Assembly: GCF_008831285.2 (NCBI RefSeq)
Contig: NC_045138.2
Location: 24,771,934 to 24,835,933, forward strand
Direction: 5' to 3'
From: Nymphaea colorata
Taxonomy: Eukaryota > Streptophyta > Magnoliopsida > Nymphaeales > Nymphaeaceae
DNA length: 64,000 nucleotides
Shown: positions 58,834 to 64,000 of the stretch, piece by piece
Position numbering within the stretch: position 1 is the stretch's first letter
Layout of the letters: every line of letters begins with the position of its first letter
Made by a program: the position numbers and the translations under genes
Notes under the pieces: model-generated
Seen by the model: the letters and a program-made list of their open reading frames with translations, nothing else
The model's database searches: none
What the model was told of the DNA's origin: nothing

Positions 58834-61800
58834 AACGCACATTTTCTGCAAAAGACTAAGAAGGGGAAAAAGAGGAGGGGTGGGGTTGGGGAAGTTAGTA
58901 GGAGAGGGAAAGGACAAAAGGGAGGACTGGTTCAGCCAATCCTATTTTGAAAATGCTTGTACTCATTCATCCCTTCCTCTCTCTCTATCTCTCTCTCTCT
59001 CTACATTGCATACACACATAGGAACAGGTAGATGTCAGGCCACATTTGATTTTTTTTTTACATGGACAATTGAGAGAAAAAAAAGAAAGAAGATTGACAT
59101 TTGATCATCTAATATTAATTGATAATATTTTCTTTCAACCGTCCATTACAATGGATGGATCGAACGACTCTGAATGAGTTCAGTGATTCTAAATAGCCAG
59201 AGTTACCATTCAGTTTTCATCAAATCATTCATAGAAATAGAAAAAGAAAAAAAGTGTAAACTAATGCTAAATGATAGAAATATCTATCACATTTTTCTTT
59301 TAACCACCCATCCTATCGGTTATCAACAAACTTTGACGAGCATAATAATAGTTTTGAAATGGTTAAGCCAGGTGGAAGGCATTAAATTGGAATAACTACA
59401 GATCGACTATTCTTGCACACGAACAAATAAAAAAGCTTACTAAAGTCGTAGAATCATCGAAGCATCTCATGGAAGAGTGACGAAGAGGCAGTGACAACAG
59501 CATTCAGAAAGGAGATAAGGAGATGGAATGAAAGGACCCTTGCAAATTAAGAAGCCGCCGAGAAACCTCCAACTTAGCTTTCCGGGATGCAGGCGGCGCC
59601 GCCTCACTCCCTTTTCCCCACACGATTGCTTTCAAGTTTGTTCCCTCCATGCAAAGCAGTCTTTATCCTTCGCTTCACACCAACAGACTTACTTACGTTC
59701 TCACCGTTCATTACCTTCGAAAATTCTCCCGAAAAGGTGGCAGCTGAGAAGGCACGAAAGCCATTGCTGCGGCCTGTATTTCCTCACGCCAACTGTAATC
59801 CCCCGTCCGCTTCGAGTAATGAGAAGATCCAACAATCTTTCAAATCACCGTTGGAAAAAGATTTAGATCCTTCTGGCTTTTATTTTTCATCGGATGCTTT
59901 TGGTTGTGCCATCTGCATTAATTAATCAAGTACGAAATCAGATCAACTGAAAATAACATGCAATTTCTTCACGAAATTATTCTATTAGGCGATCGAGGAG
60001 ATCTGCTCGCTACTGAAGTGGTAATTGTCATATGTAAGTACATCATTGGAATGTAAATCACATTAAACCAAGTTTTTAAAACTCACTAAACAGATTTAGT
60101 TTTCAGAAACCAAATTTTTGCAAAACTAAGTTAGATGATGTCATCCAAATGCCCCCTTAACTTTCTTATACGCAGTTGGTTCAATCTGATAGATCTTTCT
60201 AGTTCACATTTTTAATTTTCTTTAAAAGGTTTTACGGGAAAAATGTAACTTCTTTCACGCCATAAACGGAGCTTTCTCTTCTGCCTACCTCCCACATTGT
60301 TCACATTCAAATGAATTTTCTCATACAAAGCGCCTTACAGGCAAACCCGTTCCTTTTCCCATGAGATTTTTTTCTTTTCTGCTTCAAATGCGTTTTGGAA
60401 AACCACAAAGATGGCAGTTGTCGCATCTTTCCCACAATTAATTCAAAGATGGAAATGGGCTCCACATGGTGGACTGCCTTTTGTACCAGTGCTGAATTTT
60501 TCTCGAGTGCTCTCAGTAGTTGTCCAGTTCGGGATGCCAGCCATTAGAATGTCACGAAGCAGAGTAGAGCACGGCACCACATAGAGCTAAAAACTTGTGT
60601 GAGTACACAAGTTCCATATTTTTAAAGAAAAGCGAATGGAAGTGGCTGCATTGAGTCCTTTTCTCTCCATAAGAAAAGCTTCACCCACTAAGCAATCGTA
60701 AGGAGAATGCATTTGCTGATAAATCCAAATCTCTACATAAAGTTTAAACCCTATCACTCTATTGCTTGAGCTTTTTCGAGGCGGTGTTTGATACTCTCAA
60801 ATCATATGTGAATCTGATTTGAAATCCACGTTATGTGAGAAGAAATACTGGATCTTAAGAGTGTAGATCTTAAATCCATGCTACATGCAAAGAAAATCCA
60901 AATGTTCTTACTAGTCTAAGGGCTCACTGCCATTTTAACAACTAAAATAAACCGCCAACCAATAAGTTAAAACAGTGTCACGTGTATGCGCATGCCGGCT
61001 GCATGCAACACGGACACAAACACATACATATGTGCACGAAAGCACACAAAATTTGACCAATAATGACCGTTATTGAGATAGGACAAAGAAAGATTAAAAG
61101 GGAGCTCATCGAGCCAAGTGAGCTTTACTGCCCTTCTTTTAGGGAGCGGTTCTTGCTTATTCATCTGCATTTTGTGGGTCTCTTACACATGTTACATTCT
61201 TATCTAACGACTGTTAACAAACACATGGGTTTCAAATTAGTTCTCCGAGTTAAACTTGGCAGAAAAGCCATCTTTCTTGGCATGAGAAAGATATAAATAA
61301 TCTTGAGACGATCTTCTTTTCTGGATTTGTATAAAGAATTACATCCGATTTGCTAATTACCCACATACGGTAAGCCACTAACTATGGTTAAAAAATAATG
61401 AAGACCAAACTTGTCTTAGAAAGCGTGTATATGTATATACAAAGGTGAGTTAGTCAACTTAGATTGGAAAAAGATAGATTAGAAAAAGAGAAGAGAGAGA
61501 CCCTTTCTTTTTCTCTTTTTTTTTTGTGTTTAATTTATTCAGAAAGCTTTGTGCACACACGCAACTCCCTGTAACCGTTAGATATTGACATAAAAGTTGG
61601 TCGACAAACCCAACGCACGTCCCTCTCAAGCACTAAATTCCCCGCTTCCTTCATTCATTATGGCGAGTGTAGAGGAAAAATCTCGTCCCTCCTTCAGAAA
61701 TCGAGCGGAAAGCAGTCACGGGATCTCCGCACACCTTACCAAGAAACTGGTTCTTATCTTTCAACCTGAATTGCACCCTCTGTTCTATGACGAAAACACC

Positions 61801-64000
61801 TTGTGATAAATAATCACAGTGAATGTCAATTAATCCAGTCATTTTTTTTATAGAGTGTTTAGGATTTGAGTAAAGAACGAACACCCATCAATTTTAAGTG
61901 TCCAACATTTACTGTTTACAATCTTTACAATCTAAAAAAGTAACACCCATAAGAATCAAATTGTCTGACCATCTATACCTCGCCCAACAAGGCAATTTGG
62001 CTTCTTTTTGAGGAAAATCTGCAAATGTTGCACTTGTTTTCTGTTAGTAAAAGTTAAATATGTGCGGCTCTGAGACGAGGGATTCATGGATGCTAGTGTT
62101 TGAAAGGGACACGAGCGGTCGTGGTTTCTATATTTCATCCCGATGACATGGTGCTGACAGCTTTGTACCTCAATGCTCGTCATGTTGAAGATGATGGCGA
62201 TGGATGTCGTGATGTGAGCATCTGCTGGCGATGTCAATGGCTGCCATCTATTTGGGTTGGACATGCAATTAAAGAGAAAATCTAATTGGTCAATTTTTGT
62301 GATCGGAGTAGGATTTGGTTGGTAATTAGGATGGATGCTTGGTGATAATCGCACCTTTTCCCCTAACTTAATTGGTCCGGTCGAGCATTGAATATGAATT
62401 CTTACCTCTTAATAGCATTAATCAAGAGACTAGGAAGAGCTCTTTAGATCTTGCAAGTTCGACTAAAACCTGGAGCTTGAAATAAATCAAGAGTTCAATA
62501 TCATAATTTAGATCAATTTGGTGCTCTGAGGGACATAACATAGCTCCAGTTGAAGAGCTACACTGCCTTCATATTAGGCCTTGATGCAGCTCTAAACCTT
62601 GCGAACAAGGGAAAAAATGAAAAGAAAAGAAGGGAGGGTGAGTCATCTCCTCATTAGGGTGGTAGGGGTTTGCCTTACTCAAGTTAATTTGCTATAAGGA
62701 TAAAAGTACAAGCATACCATGATTCTTGTTTGTTGGGTGTCCAACTTGATAATTGATTAAGGATAAGCTCACTGTTTAAGCTATTGGGTGCCAATTATTC
62801 GCCGAAATGCAAATCCAATTCACTCTTCTTTGGCCGTATATGATGAGACAGGAATTTCACAAGATGTGCATCCAAACAAAATCATCCTGATTTGTATCCT
62901 TAGATGTTGGAGTTGAAGTGTGTATACATTAGATGGTCGAGCAAAGCTCATGCCCAAGATTAGTGGCTTCAAATGGAGTGCCAGTACAATAATCAAGGCC
63001 GACCAGTATCGACAGTCCCTTAGGTTTGTCTAAAGTTACATGCATTCAGTATTTAATTTCTTTCTTTCTTTTTTCCTCCTCCTTCCGTTCGTGTATCTAA
63101 ATCACAACTTGTGATATGTTGTAACTATTGGATACAAAGATTACGTAGCCGTTGGCCCAATGTGTTGATATTTTTTTGTTAGTACTTGTTTGTGTGTACA
63201 TACTTTTGGTCTGCCAGTTTGCATCTGCGTGAGAGGACTCAGGCGTTCTTTCACTGATTTGTCTGTAGTTGAAGGGGTTGAAAACTTTGCCATTTTGTTA
63301 GAGTCCAAATCCCTTTCCTCTTCCTCTCATAGATTAAAGTAGTAGTGGCTGCAATCCCAACAAACAAGAGGAAAAAAGAAAACGGATGAATGTGAAAAAG
63401 GAAGAAGATTCCTTCCCTAAAATAAAGGCTCAATCGATGGTGTTCTTGGTAGATGAATCTTACATCCCACCTCCCTCCGCTTTCTCTCTAAAACTGTTCT
63501 CTTTTTGGTGTACGCCCACACAATTATTTCACCCCTTTGATGGTCATGGTTCCCGGGGGATGGCACGAATTATTGACCTCATGCATATCAACGTTGGCTG
63601 GCTTCCGCCATTGGAGAGGAGACGGAGGAGCGCCCTCACTGTCTGTTCCGGCCCATGGGGCCAATCAACCTGGGCCCTAATCAGGGAGAATTATTTTAAC
63701 TATTCAATATGGAGAGAGAGACATCGAGGCGTACCTATCGAGAACAACTAGCGAAGGAAACATTGGGATTGATTTAACAAGGTGTTATCATTTGATGCAG
63801 GGGACCCATTTTCTTCACAGCCATATCTTCTATTTGGGTACACAAACACTTGGATTAACGAAAGGAAATCCTTCTGTAATTCCTGTGAACAGATATAGCG
63901 GTTAACCATGGACGATGCATCCTCACATCGAAACAGCAATTCAATCAAGACGCAAATAGCATTCTTTTTGCTCCTTTTCTTCTTTCTGTTTTTCCTTTTC
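57321..64000. other. Intergenic, right end of the window
   Basis: No gene can be supported. There are CT/AC microsatellites at 58788-58832 and 58976-59002, and a possible MITE near 60780-60900 starting GGTGTTTGATACTC. ORFs at 59587-59925, 61956-62354 and 63386-63751 have no recognisable domain or partner exons. Confidence 0.45.
58788..58832. repeat. (CT)n-(CA)n compound microsatellite
   Basis: CT repeat passing directly into a CA repeat. Confidence 0.92.

Noticed and set aside
58691-59104. 137-codon ORF
   Set aside because: Made largely of CT and CA microsatellites.
59587-59925. 112-codon plus-strand ORF with somewhat protein-like composition
   Set aside because: No domain, no convincing promoter or downstream exon; left as unproven.
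1-64000. CRISPR arrays, bacterial operons, tRNA or rRNA genes
   Set aside because: The genome is plant nuclear; repeats seen are microsatellites, tandem duplications and transposon pieces. No complete tRNA cloverleaf was recognised by eye.

Overview
This is nuclear DNA of a flowering plant. Genes are sparse and interrupted by GT-AG introns, intergenic DNA is AT-rich with many microsatellites, and there are fragments of plant LTR retrotransposons, tRNA-derived SINEs and small inverted-repeat elements. The products are plant families: a CC-NBS-LRR immune receptor, an At1g61900-type GPI-anchored protein, a BRANCHLESS TRICHOME-like coiled-coil protein and MGNC-type small proteins. The species cannot be named from the sequence. 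Exon structures were built by hand from splice signals and reading phase; all joined exons keep frame.

Layout. 1-1790: decayed Ty1/copia element (minus strand). 1795-4240: a diverged copy of the 3' end of the GPI-anchored gene. 5452-8385: single-exon NLR gene (minus). 10201-18266: the full GPI-anchored gene (minus, seven coding exons). 20095-20397: inverted-repeat element. 21862-22293: ribosomal protein S16/uS9 (plus), intronless, with paired telo-boxes. 27579-27962 and 32335-32712: two tandem paralogues of a small MGNC protein (minus). 31466-31706: a SINE with 15-bp target-site duplications. 32.7-41 kb: gene-free, with an LTR-type miniature element at 35564-36190 whose interior is a four-copy array of primer-binding-site units. 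41007-43778: BLT-like coiled-coil gene (minus, three coding exons). 46892-47992: intronless trihelix/SANT-like transcription factor (plus). 50933-57320: OTU1-type deubiquitinase (plus, eight coding exons). 57.3-64 kb: nothing that can be supported as a gene.

The genes are unrelated housekeeping, signalling and defence genes; I see no operon-like or biosynthetic cluster and no convincing new multi-gene system. The most unusual points are the PBS-unit array, the NLR lying between two copies of the 3' end of a neighbouring gene and lacking a canonical MHD motif, and a possible vestigial micro-exon in the GPI-anchored gene.
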